From the NCBI GenBank assembly GCA_934754375.1, contig CAKVHT010000001.1:558001-622000 (forward strand): a stretch of 64,000 nt of DNA, written 5' to 3'. Under the pieces are notes generated by a model. The model made no database searches. It saw only the letters and a list, made by a program, of their open reading frames with translations, and had not been told where the DNA came from. A program made the position numbers and the translations under genes. The DNA comes from an uncultured Clostridia bacterium. GTDB taxonomy: Bacteria > Bacillota > Clostridia > Christensenellales > UBA1242. Positions 1-8,072 of the stretch are shown one piece after another. How positions within the stretch are numbered: position 1 is the first letter of the stretch; every line of letters starts with the position of its first letter.

Positions 1-524
1 CCAGATTCGAAGTTTGGTGCATCTTCAGTGTCTATGGCTTGGTGCAATTCTGGATTAAATTTGCCAGTTGCATCAATTGCTTCAACACCCATTTTATTGA
101 GAGTATCTAAAATGCCTTTTTCAATAAATTGAATGCCCATAAGAGTATTTTTGTCAGTTATCATGGCTGTTGCCATTTTAAAACTGTCAAGTGCTGGCAA
201 GAATTGTGTGATTGCGTCCATAAAACCGTCCTGCCTAGCATCTCCCAATGCGGTAACCATGCGTTTGCGATAGTTGTCAAATTCTGCCTGCACACGTTGC
301 AATTGATTTAGATAATCATTTGCTTTGTTTTGCTGTTCTTCGGCTTGTTCTATCTCACCCTGCACCCCCTTACAATTGCAATTTTCGTTGCATTTTTCTT
401 GGTCGTTGCAATTGCAATCGTTTTGGCAATTGCATTGTTCATCACAACTGCAATTATCTTGACAATCACAAGTTTGGTTTTCTGTGTTGCAACCGCAACC
501 ATGTTCGTGTTTATGTTTAGCCAC
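1..524 (-). CDS. grpE: GrpE nucleotide exchange factor with Cys-rich N-terminus (partial, C-terminus off the window)
   Basis: Co-chaperone that releases ADP from DnaK. I chose GTG at 522-524 because AAAGGAGG lies 5 nt upstream; it overlaps the end of hrcA by 8 nt, so the two are translationally coupled. 174 codons are visible. Residues 55-174 are normal GrpE: a coiled-coil region (QRVQAEFDNYRKR) and the GIQFIEKG...LNKMGVEAI and FNPELHQAI motifs. Residues 1-52 are odd: HxHxH at 4-8, then 13 cysteines, mostly as CxC pairs in a six-residue repeat (C10xC12, C19xC21, C25xC27, C31xC33, C37xC39, C45, C49xC51). Family members normally have a disordered, acidic N-terminus there. A metal-binding or redox role is inference. 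The ORF track does not include this frame because of the GTG start and the window edge. Confidence 0.93.
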   Translation of the reverse strand, partial: MAKHKHEHGCGCNTENQTCDCQDNCSCDEQCNCQNDCNCNDQEKCNENCNCKGVQGEIEQAEEQQNKANDYLNQLQRVQAEFDNYRKRMVTALGDARQDGFMDAITQFLPALDSFKMATAMITDKNTLMGIQFIEKGILDTLNKMGVEAIDATGKFNPELHQAIDTEDAPNFES

Positions 525-1551
525 TGTTGCCTCCTTTTAGGTTATCAATTTGGTTTACAATAAATTTGAGTACGGCTGCCACGTTTGCATAGTCCACACG
601 TTTTGGGCCAACCAAGGCAAGGCTTGCAATTGGCACACCATTGATAACAATTGGTGCACTCATCATCATGCCACCTTTAAGTTTGCTGTCGGTTGAATTT
701 TCGCCAATGGTAAAGTTCAAGTCGCTTGAATCAGTTTTTACAACATCAATGATATTGTCTGCATCCTGCAAAAATTCAAACACATCTTTTGCCTCGTCCA
801 AATCGGATTTTGTTGCGCCGTCCAGCATTTTGGTTGGGTTTTCGTTTGAAACGTCACACTTGGTTTGAATAACTTGAATCAAAGCATTTGCAACACCATC
901 TATCAACTCTTTAAACGACAAGATTTGACTGCCGGCAGACAAACACACTGAATTGATATTTTCAATCATATATCCAATTGTTTTGCCTTTGAAATGCTTG
1001 GTTAGATAGTCGCCAGCTTCCATACATGCGCTACGGTCAATATTGCTGTCTAAAGCCATATTGTCATCAATAATGCCCGCATTGGTTTCAACCAACAACA
1101 AGGCATCTTTTTGAATAAGCGGAATGATTTGAATGTTTTCAATTGTCAAATTGCTTAAACCATGCTGAACCAACACTGCTGGATAATTTGTTGCCTTGCT
1201 TAACCTTTTTGCCAAAGTTGACAATGTGCTTATCAAACTTAATGACCTATTTTCGTAATTAGATTGAACTTTTTTGATTGAGTCGTAATCCAACTTGTTG
1301 CTGTTAAGCATACTTTCAACATACACTTTGTATGCCAAAGCTGTTGGCACTCTGCCCCCTGAAGTGTGAAGTTGTTTGAAATACCCCATACTTTCAAGTG
1401 CATTGAGTTCGTTTCGCAAGGTTGCTGAACTTATATCTTTAAAATGTTCGTTAAGCCCACCACTTGTGATTGGCTGTGCAGTTTTGATAAAACTGTCAAC
1501 CGCAACCAATATGATTTGATGCTTACGCTTGTTTTTTTCATCTGCGTTCAC
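517..1551 (-). CDS. hrcA: HrcA heat-inducible transcription repressor
   Basis: Repressor that binds CIRCE operators and controls its own operon and groESL in Firmicutes. 344 residues, the usual length. The N-terminal winged helix (about 1-75: PITSGGL..., ISSATLRNELNALESMGYFKQLHTSGGRVPT) is the family signature; the rest is the GAF-like dimerisation core. Start is GTG at 1549-1551 with AAGGTG 5 nt upstream; the overlapping ATG at 1551-1553 meets a stop at once. A CIRCE element and a sigma-A promoter lie just upstream, so it is autoregulated. It leads into grpE by an 8-nt overlap. Confidence 0.96.
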   Translation of the reverse strand: MNADEKNKRKHQIILVAVDSFIKTAQPITSGGLNEHFKDISSATLRNELNALESMGYFKQLHTSGGRVPTALAYKVYVESMLNSNKLDYDSIKKVQSNYENRSLSLISTLSTLAKRLSKATNYPAVLVQHGLSNLTIENIQIIPLIQKDALLLVETNAGIIDDNMALDSNIDRSACMEAGDYLTKHFKGKTIGYMIENINSVCLSAGSQILSFKELIDGVANALIQVIQTKCDVSNENPTKMLDGATKSDLDEAKDVFEFLQDADNIIDVVKTDSSDLNFTIGENSTDSKLKGGMMMSAPIVINGVPIASLALVGPKRVDYANVAAVLKFIVNQIDNLKGGNSG

Positions 1552-1571
1552 ATTTCACCTTCTTTTTATTT

Positions 1572-1598
1572 TTAGCACTCTTATTATTTGATTGCTAA
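1572..1598 (-). promoter_or_regulatory. CIRCE operator (HrcA binding site)
   Basis: TTAGCACTC at 1572-1580, nine bases, then GATTGCTAA at 1590-1598. This matches the CIRCE consensus inverted repeat with 9-nt spacer except for one base in the right arm. It sits between the promoter and the hrcA start, the expected place for a repressor site. Confidence 0.95.
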
Positions 1599-1602
1599 CT
1601 CT

Positions 1603-1631
1603 ATTTTATGCACACTGCTAATAATTGTCAA
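1603..1631 (-). promoter_or_regulatory. Sigma-A promoter of hrcA-grpE
   Basis: On the minus strand TTGACA (1626-1631), 17-nt spacer, TAAAAT (1603-1608). CIRCE lies immediately downstream, so HrcA would block initiation or early elongation. Confidence 0.88.
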
Positions 1632-1718
1632 CTGATTTTGTCAAAAAAATAAAAAAATTTTTAACTTTTTTTGTAGAATTTCCTTAAAATCTTTTAAGCA
1701 TATAAAAAAAGCGCCAAC

Positions 1719-2996
1719 TTACACGTTGACACTTTCAACCAAAATTTCCATATAAATGCTGTTGCCACCCAAAAGATTTGCAACACTGCTGAATTCTATT
1801 GAAAACGACTGCATTAAATATTTGCTTGTAACTGCCGAACTGGTTGCAGGTTCAAACATCACATTTTGACCCGAACTGTTTTGGTAGTAATAATAGCCGT
1901 CAGTTGAATTATATACAAAACCATTTGTTGAACTTGTTGGTGCTGCCATACCCGCAATTGATGATGTAAGTAAAACCTTGCCATTCAATGTTGTTGCATA
2001 GAAATTAACTTTGTATCTAATGCCAAAAGATGAACCTAAATCTTCATTTTTAAGCAACAATTTAAGTTGTGTGTATTCTGCTGGCGAATCAACAATGTTG
2101 ACTTTGTTGTTTGTTTTGTTTGTTGTGTTATATGCTAGGCTAACACCTGCGCCTGAAATTTGTTCCGCACCAGCTGTAAATGTTCCTGTGCCTTGGTTGG
2201 TGTAAAATTTATCTTCAACTAAATCATACATACCAATCGTTCCACTTGAATTTTTGGCTGGAACAAGATTTCGCACCAAACTGCCACCATTCCAAATTTT
2301 TGATGAATAAATTTTTGCTGATGAATTCATAGATACTGAATGTCTACCATTATCTTTAAACAAAGACAAAGAAACTGTTGATGTACGAGTAAAAGCATTC
2401 ATTGCCCCTGAAAAATTTGCGTTATCGCCAGTGATTGTGATTTTGCTAGTAACAGCATCCATCGTTACAACAATTCTATCTTTAGACGCGGTTACAGTTG
2501 ACCATGACCATTCTCCTCCACCATCTTTGCTTGCATAAGAAATCACGTCACCACCGCTTATATAACAACAAAATGTTAAACCTGAGCCGTCATCACTATC
2601 ATAACTATGCCCAAATATACGTTGTTGTTGAGTTAACTTTGTATAAGCGAAATCTACTTGGATTTTTGTTTTTGGATTTGCATAATAACCTGTATCAATA
2701 TACTGCGTGCCAGTGGACTCAATATACTCAAGTTGAGTGTAGCCGGTTGGAAGAGACTTTGAAAGCAGTGTTTGTGTGCCGGCGGAATCTTCTTGATAAA
2801 CATTTAGGTTGGCCTCACCTGTTTTGATAACTGTGTTGATTGTCTTTTTATCCGCACTGCTATCTGTGAACCATGCCCCTGTAACATTCACAATAGAAAA
2901 CAAAAGACTGACAGCCAAGACAAGCGCCAAAAAAATTTTTAGGGCATAATCTTTGCCCCAAAAACTTTTTAAGTTGCTTGACGAACAGTTTTTCAA
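1719..2996 (-). CDS. TasA/camelysin-like secreted protein with inserted LamG-like domain
   Basis: Putative surface or matrix protein, 425 residues. Start is TTG at 2994-2996 with AAAGGGG upstream. A hydrophobic signal segment spans about 19-42, followed by GAWFTDSS and a beta-strand stretch resembling SipW-dependent TasA/camelysin proteins. About 80-280 is a LamG/concanavalin-like domain with the LEYIESTGTQYIDTGY signature seen in many gut Firmicute surface proteins. The C-terminal 130 residues return to a TasA-like beta-rich pattern. It sits between hemW and hrcA, which are normally adjacent, so it looks inserted. No sortase motif or C-terminal membrane segment is visible. Ligand unknown. 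Confidence 0.72.
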   Translation of the reverse strand: MKNCSSSNLKSFWGKDYALKIFLALVLAVSLLFSIVNVTGAWFTDSSADKKTINTVIKTGEANLNVYQEDSAGTQTLLSKSLPTGYTQLEYIESTGTQYIDTGYYANPKTKIQVDFAYTKLTQQQRIFGHSYDSDDGSGLTFCCYISGGDVISYASKDGGGEWSWSTVTASKDRIVVTMDAVTSKITITGDNANFSGAMNAFTRTSTVSLSLFKDNGRHSVSMNSSAKIYSSKIWNGGSLVRNLVPAKNSSGTIGMYDLVEDKFYTNQGTGTFTAGAEQISGAGVSLAYNTTNKTNNKVNIVDSPAEYTQLKLLLKNEDLGSSFGIRYKVNFYATTLNGKVLLTSSIAGMAAPTSSTNGFVYNSTDGYYYYQNSSGQNVMFEPATSSAVTSKYLMQSFSIEFSSVANLLGGNSIYMEILVESVNV

Positions 2997-3070
2997 ATTT
3001 ACCCCTTTTATTTTACTTTTTTGTTTTTGGATTTTTAATGCTATTTTATATTTAAATAAAAACCATTTAA

Positions 3071-4213
3071 CTAAATAAGTTCCAATATAATTGAGTTTGA
3101 AAGATAAAAATATTTGTCAGTAACACGAAGATAATTGTCAACAACCTCCAACATCCCGCTATTTACCATTTGCTTGATTTGTGCACCACGAGAATGAAGC
3201 AAATCTTCATGGAAATCTTGGTTAAATTGATTTAAATCAAGCCCTTCTGCTGTGCGGAGTGAAAGCATAATACGCTCTTCCCTACGTTCAGCATCGCTAA
3301 TATATTCGCGCTTATATACTGCTGATTTGCCGTCCTGCATCGCATCGAGATATGTGTCCAAACGTTTGGTGTTATAATAACGATAACCATCAATAAAACT
3401 ATGTGCTGAAACACCTATCCCTAGATAATTGGTTTCGTTCCAATACTTTTTGTTATGGCAAGATTCAAACCCAGGGCGAGCAAAGTTGCTAACTTCATAA
3501 CGTTTAAAGCCATTTTTTTGCAACAAAGCAACAACCTTGTTATATATTGCAACCTGCTTTGCGTCCTTAACTGGGCGAAGTTTGCCTCGTTGCATTTTAT
3601 CATACAGCAATGTGTGTTTTTCAATTTGCAAAGCATAGGTTGAAATGTGCTTGCAACGATTTTTTATCAAAAATTTTACAGTTTTAAGAACCATGCTTGT
3701 TGTCTGCCCCGGCAAACCCAACATTACATCGCCACTGATGTTTGGAAATTCAGCATCTTTAAGCATTTTGAATGTTGCTTTAACATCTTCAAATTTTTGA
3801 AATCTGCCATGATTAACCAACACACGACTATCAATACATTGCACACCAACACTGATGCGATTGACACCGGATTGAACATACTCCATAAACTTTTCTTTCG
3901 TAAAACTGCCTGGATTAACTTCAATTGTAAATTCAATTTTGTCAGCAAAATTGAAACTTGAAAACAGTTTTCTGCTTAATGCAGAATAAAACCCTTCGTA
4001 CATTATGCTAGGTGTTCCGCCACCGATATAAATAGTGTCAAAAGTCCTGCCATAAAAGTTGGTTTTTAATTGGTCAATTTCTGTGAACAAGGCTTCAAGA
4101 TACATTTGTTGTGCCTGTTTATCCATTGAAAAAGAAACAAAATCGCAATAGTCGCATTTCCTTGAACAAAATGGAATGTGTATATACATGCCTAATGGCT
4201 TTTCTTCTGTCAT
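3071..4213 (-). CDS. hemW: HemW radical SAM heme chaperone / coproporphyrinogen III oxidase-like protein
   Basis: Radical SAM protein of the HemN/HemW family; HemW members bind heme and act as heme chaperones rather than oxidising coproporphyrinogen. 380 residues, typical length. The [4Fe-4S] motif FCSRKCDYC is at residues 15-23 and the GGGTPS motif follows near 65. SD AGGGGT lies just before the ATG. It follows lepA, as in Bacillus subtilis. HemW rather than HemN is inferred from length and context. Confidence 0.93.
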   Translation of the reverse strand: MTEEKPLGMYIHIPFCSRKCDYCDFVSFSMDKQAQQMYLEALFTEIDQLKTNFYGRTFDTIYIGGGTPSIMYEGFYSALSRKLFSSFNFADKIEFTIEVNPGSFTKEKFMEYVQSGVNRISVGVQCIDSRVLVNHGRFQKFEDVKATFKMLKDAEFPNISGDVMLGLPGQTTSMVLKTVKFLIKNRCKHISTYALQIEKHTLLYDKMQRGKLRPVKDAKQVAIYNKVVALLQKNGFKRYEVSNFARPGFESCHNKKYWNETNYLGIGVSAHSFIDGYRYYNTKRLDTYLDAMQDGKSAVYKREYISDAERREERIMLSLRTAEGLDLNQFNQDFHEDLLHSRGAQIKQMVNSGMLEVVDNYLRVTDKYFYLSNSIILELI

Positions 4214-4354
4214 AAATACCCCTAAATTTATGCTGTTCTATTTTAAATTAATATTATTATAACCTATTTATTTTGTTTTTCATAATACATTTAACATTTT
4301 TTGACAAATTAATTGATTTTTTGCATCAATTTAACTAATATTGGCTAAATTTTA

Positions 4355-6154
4355 TTAATCGTCTAGTTTTAATATTGAAACAAATGCTTCGCTCGGCAAC
4401 TCAACACTGCCCAAACGGCGCATGCGCTTTTTGCCTTCTTTTTGCTTTTCAAGAAGTTTACGTTTACGGGTTACGTCACCGCCATAACACTTGGCTAGCA
4501 CGTCTTTACGCATTGCTGAGATTGTTTCCCTTGCAATAACCTTGCCACCTATAACCGCTTGAATTGGAATTTCAAACAAGTGACGTGGTATAACAGTTTT
4601 TAAGCGCTCACATAATGCCCTGCCCCTAGCATAGGCCTTATCCTTATGCACAATGAGTGAAAGTGCATCACATACATCGCCATTAAGTAAAATGTCTAGT
4701 TTGACAAGTTCGCCTGGTTGGTAGCCAGCCAGTTCATAATCCATGCTTGCGTAACCTTTGCTGATTGATTTGATTTTGTCAAAAAAATCATAAACAATTT
4801 CGTTAAGTGGCATGGTATATATAAGTTTTGTGCGATTTGCATCAATATACTGCATATCATGAAAAATGCCTCGCCTATCAGAGCATAAATCCATAATACC
4901 TCCCAAATAGTCCTTTGGTGTGATAATTTCCATTTTTACAATTGGCTCTTCCATGCGTGTGATTGATTGCATTGGAGGCATTTCGCTTGGGTTGGTTACA
5001 TCATATTCTTTGCCCTTATTGTCATAAACCTTATACTCAACACTTGGCGCTGTTGTGATGATATCCAAACCAAACTCTCGCTCCAATCGTTCAGTGATGA
5101 TTTCCATGTGCAAAAGCCCCAAAAATCCGCATCTATAACCATGACCTAATGCTAAAGATGTTTCTTTTGTGAAATGCAGGCTGGCATCATTCAATTGCAA
5201 TTTTTCTAAGGCATCGGTCAATTCTTGATACTTATCTCCGTCAAGCGGGAATATACCACAAAAAACAACACTTGTGGCTTGTTTGTAGCCTTCCAACGGC
5301 TTTTCAAGTGGGTTGTTTTTAAGGGTTATTGTATCGCCAACTTTTGTGTCACTTACGTTTTTGATGCTGGCAGCAATATAACCAACATCGCCTGCTTGCA
5401 AACTTTCACATGCCACCGCTTGTGGCTTATATACACCAACTTCTGTTACAACAAATGATTTGCCTGTTTGCATAAACAATATTTCATCGCCAACCTTAAC
5501 ACTGCCATCAAAAATGCGTACCATACTGACAGCACCTTTATAACTATCGTAATAACTGTCAAAAACAAGTGACTTTAACTTTGCGTTTGTGTCGCCTTTT
5601 GGCGCTGGTATGTGTTTCACAACCGCCTCAAGCACACTTTCAATATTGTAGCCAGTTTTTGCGCTGATTTCGCATGCTTCATCGCATGGAATACCGATGA
5701 TATCTTCAATCTCTTTTTTTGTGCCTGCAACATCTGCACTTGGCAAATCTACCTTGTTGATAACTGGAATGATTTCAAGATTTGCATCAAGCGCAAGGTA
5801 CACATTTGCAAGTGTTTGTGCTTGAACACCTTGGCTTGCATCAACAACAAGCAACGCACCTTCGCATGCGGCCAACGAACGGCTTACTTCGTATGAAAAA
5901 TCCACATGACCTGGAGTGTCAATCAAATTGAGTGTGTATTCTTCCCCATTATGTGTGTATTTCATTGTTGCTGGGGTTAATTTTATTGTTATGCCTCGCT
6001 CACGTTCAATATCCATACTATCCAAAAGCTGGTCTTCCATATCACGTTTTGCAACTGTGTTTGTCTTTTCCATCAGCCTATCAGCCAATGTGCTTTTGCC
6101 GTGGTCTATATGTGCCACAATGCAAAAATTTCTTATTTTAGCCTGTCTATCCAT
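4355..6154 (-). CDS. lepA: LepA / EF4 translational GTPase
   Basis: Ribosome-associated GTPase that aids translation or 30S biogenesis. 599 residues, full length. G1 AHIDHGKST (14-22), G3 DTPGH, G4 NKVD, then EF-G-like domains II, III and V and the LepA-specific C-terminal domain (GGDVTRKRKLLEKQKEGKKRM). Heads the lepA-hemW stretch. The start ATG has no Shine-Dalgarno sequence; a TTGACA/TTAAAT-type promoter ends 9-10 nt upstream, so the leader would be only a few nucleotides long. Confidence 0.97.
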   Translation of the reverse strand: MDRQAKIRNFCIVAHIDHGKSTLADRLMEKTNTVAKRDMEDQLLDSMDIERERGITIKLTPATMKYTHNGEEYTLNLIDTPGHVDFSYEVSRSLAACEGALLVVDASQGVQAQTLANVYLALDANLEIIPVINKVDLPSADVAGTKKEIEDIIGIPCDEACEISAKTGYNIESVLEAVVKHIPAPKGDTNAKLKSLVFDSYYDSYKGAVSMVRIFDGSVKVGDEILFMQTGKSFVVTEVGVYKPQAVACESLQAGDVGYIAASIKNVSDTKVGDTITLKNNPLEKPLEGYKQATSVVFCGIFPLDGDKYQELTDALEKLQLNDASLHFTKETSLALGHGYRCGFLGLLHMEIITERLEREFGLDIITTAPSVEYKVYDNKGKEYDVTNPSEMPPMQSITRMEEPIVKMEIITPKDYLGGIMDLCSDRRGIFHDMQYIDANRTKLIYTMPLNEIVYDFFDKIKSISKGYASMDYELAGYQPGELVKLDILLNGDVCDALSLIVHKDKAYARGRALCERLKTVIPRHLFEIPIQAVIGGKVIARETISAMRKDVLAKCYGGDVTRKRKLLEKQKEGKKRMRRLGSVELPSEAFVSILKLDD

Positions 6155-6163
6155 AATATGTTT

Positions 6164-6193
6164 AATTTAACATAGTTTTTAAGATTTTGTCAA
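6164..6193 (-). promoter_or_regulatory. Promoter of lepA, near-leaderless
   Basis: TTGACA (6188-6193) and TAAATT (6164-6169, 18-nt spacer) or TTAAAT (6165-6170, 17-nt spacer), with a TG extension before the -10. The -10 ends 9-10 nt before the lepA ATG and no SD lies between. Confidence 0.7.
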
Positions 6194-6359
6194 ACATGTT
6201 TGCGCTTTTGAATAACTAGATGGTCAAACTTGCAGTTTTGCTTTTTAAAATTGAACAAGTTTTTGTGTTTGTTGGCAAAATGTAGCATTAAAAACAACTT
6301 GGCAAATTGGACATACAAGTTTTGACATTTATCGACATATATTCGGTTAGGAGTGTTTT

Positions 6360-7064
6360 ATGGTTTTTGAAACTATTGGTCAATTCTTGTCAAAATTAAT
6401 GTTTTTTCATGGTTTTGTAAACAACGCAAATGAAAGCAATTTCCCTCACCCACTCACTCGTGAAGAAGAAGAAAAATATGTTGAACGTATGTTAGCTGGC
6501 GATAAATCTGCTCGTGAAAAATTGATTCGACATAACTTGAGACTTATTGTACATATTGCAAAAAAATATATGCAAGCCGCCGAAAGTGAAGAATTGCTTT
6601 CAGTTGGCTCTATCGGTTTGATAAAAGCGATCGACAGTTACAAGCCAAACAAAGGTTCAACAATATCCACCTATGCTAGCAGGTGCATTGAAAATGAAAT
6701 TTTAATGCTGTTGCGAGCCAACAAAAAACATAAGTCATGTGTTAGTGTTGATGAAATTGTCGCCGAAGGCAAAGACGGAAGCAGTCTGACTTTGCGTGAC
6801 ATTATCCCACAAAACGAAGAGCAAGATACTGACAAAATAGTTGAAAAACGTGTTTTTGTGGAAGAAGTTGTGAAATGTTTGAAAAAACAGTTGAGCAAAC
6901 GAGACTTTAAAATATTTATGCTACGATACGGACTATCAGACGGCATTGAACGCAGTCAACAAGAAGTGGCTGACATCATGGGCATAAGTCGCAGTTATAT
7001 TTCACGCATTGAAACAAAAGCATTGGATTCCATAAAGCAGCAATTTTTGCAAAACAGATATTAA
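6360..7064 (+). CDS. sigK: RNA polymerase sigma-K factor, intact
   Basis: Late mother-cell sporulation sigma factor. 234 residues with the characteristic PLTREEEEKYVERMLAGD start of region 1.2, region 2 (RHNLRLIVHIAKKY, GSIGLIKAIDSY, STYASRCIENEILM) and a region 4 helix-turn-helix (QQEVADIMGISRSYISRIE). The N-terminal ~20 residues would be the pro-sequence removed on activation. The gene is uninterrupted, so no skin-type element is present. TAGGAG lies 6 nt before ATG. CATATATT at 6336-6343 resembles a sigma-E -10 box, as expected for sigK, but its -35 is weak. Confidence 0.93.
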   Translation: MVFETIGQFLSKLMFFHGFVNNANESNFPHPLTREEEEKYVERMLAGDKSAREKLIRHNLRLIVHIAKKYMQAAESEELLSVGSIGLIKAIDSYKPNKGSTISTYASRCIENEILMLLRANKKHKSCVSVDEIVAEGKDGSSLTLRDIIPQNEEQDTDKIVEKRVFVEEVVKCLKKQLSKRDFKIFMLRYGLSDGIERSQQEVADIMGISRSYISRIETKALDSIKQQFLQNRY

Positions 7065-7364
7065 AATTCCTTTATAACTCAAAAATTGGCATGTTCCCAA
7101 CACAATTGTTACATGATAATATAACCTACGTATGAAAAATTTTATCACTAAATTGAAAAATAAAAATATGAAAGATGCTTAAGGTATAGATTTAACTTTA
7201 ACACTTTTTAATTTTAAAACAAATTATACTATAAATGTGCTAATCAATATATAACATGACTACTAAATTGCAGTTATTTTTGTTTGCAATTTTGTTGAAT
7301 TTTTCTAATTTATTATATTTTATATAATAAAAAATTTAGTTCTTAAATGCAAAAACATAAAAAG
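7065..7364 (+). other. AT-rich intergenic region with one possible 16-codon leaderless ORF
   Basis: No recognisable gene. The only candidate is an ATG at 7132-7182 (MKNFITKLKNKNMKDA) placed 6 nt after a TATAAC box (7120-7125), the same geometry as the leaderless genes listed here, but its -35 is poor and the peptide may be noise. Confidence 0.3.
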
Positions 7365-7397
7365 AATAAAAAAAATGGAGAGTTACGTTCACTCTCC
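7365..7397 (-). terminator. Intrinsic terminator of RNase P RNA
   Basis: GGAGAGT (7377-7383) pairs with ACTCTCC (7391-7397); on the minus strand the hairpin is followed by a run of T residues (7365-7375). Confidence 0.85.
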
Positions 7398-7427
7398 ACC
7401 ATCCAAAAGGATGAAAGCATTTAGGTG

Positions 7428-7768
7428 GCAGTTTGGTCTATAAGCCGAGTTCTGTGTTAGACGGTCATCTATCTAGTGTGAAAATTGCTTATCACATCAA
7501 GCGGTGTATCTATCCTGGCGAGCAACCGTAACGGATATTATACCTTGCTTCGGGTGGGGTTTGCATGGACCAAGTTTGTCGCCAAACCTGCGGTGAGCTC
7601 TTGCCTCGCCTTTTCATCCTTACTTTACCGTTTAGGGGTACAGCGGTAATTTTCTGTTGCACTTTCCTTCAAGTTGCCTTGACTTGCCGTTAGCAAGCAC
7701 CCTGCTCTATGAAGCTCGGACTTTCCTCAAATTGGATACCCAACTTGCGACCATCTGACCAAGCTGAC
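7428..7768 (-). ncRNA. rnpB: RNase P RNA, class A
   Basis: Catalytic RNA that matures tRNA 5' ends. Read on the minus strand it contains the conserved GAGGAAAGTCCG, ATAGAGCAGGGTG, GTGCAACAGAAA and ACAGAACTCGGCTTAT blocks. The 5' part AGCTTGGTC pairs with GACCAAACT at the 3' end to form P1. The layout fits bacterial class A rather than Bacillus class B. Exact ends are estimated from the promoter and from P1. Confidence 0.95.
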
Positions 7769-7774
7769 GTCTTC

Positions 7775-7802
7775 ATTATACCGCATTCTCCCAGTTTGTC
7801 AA
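7775..7802 (-). promoter_or_regulatory. Promoter of RNase P RNA
   Basis: TTGACA (7797-7802), 16-nt spacer, TATAAT (7775-7780); predicted start near 7768. The -35 lies within the left arm of a 15-bp inverted repeat (7792-7806 / 7846-7860). Confidence 0.85.
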
Positions 7803-7850
7803 TACCAAAATGTAAAATTTTTATCAAATTTATGTATTTTTATGAGGTAT
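7797..7850. repeat. 54-bp direct repeat, copy 1
   Basis: Starts TGTCAATACCAAAATG and ends GAGGTAT; differs from copy 2 by one base. It carries the -35 box of rnpB, and its ends belong to a perfect 15-bp inverted repeat (CAGTTTGTCAATACC and its complement). Confidence 0.95.
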
Positions 7851-7966
7851 TGACAAACTGCAAATGCAACAAAGCTTAATGAAATGGGTTTGTTGCATAA
7901 AGGAACAACCGAACAAAAGTTCAACTTTGCGCTCAGCAAAGTGAATAATTGTGAACGTTGTGATGC

Positions 7967-8020
7967 TGTCAATACCAAAATGTAAAATTTTTATCAAATT
8001 TATGTATTTTTATGTGGTAT
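7967..8020. repeat. 54-bp direct repeat, copy 2
   Basis: Second copy, starting 170 bp after the first, with one mismatch. The intervening 116 bp holds no gene; it contains GTTC/GAAC-rich short inverted repeats. Confidence 0.95.
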
Positions 8021-8032
8021 GATGATACAAAC

Positions 8033-8066
8033 AAAAAAAACACCACATTGTTTTTATGGTGTTTTT
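8033..8066 (-). terminator. Intrinsic terminator of the lipoprotein gene
   Basis: AACACCA pairs with TGGTGTT, followed on the minus strand by eight T residues. It lies directly after the stop codon at 8073. Confidence 0.75.
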
Positions 8067-8072
8067 ATATTG

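Noticed and set aside
320..520. Cys-rich plus-strand frame of 66 residues
   Set aside because: It is the antisense of the Cys-rich N-terminus of GrpE; the minus strand has the SD, start and the continuous GrpE domain.
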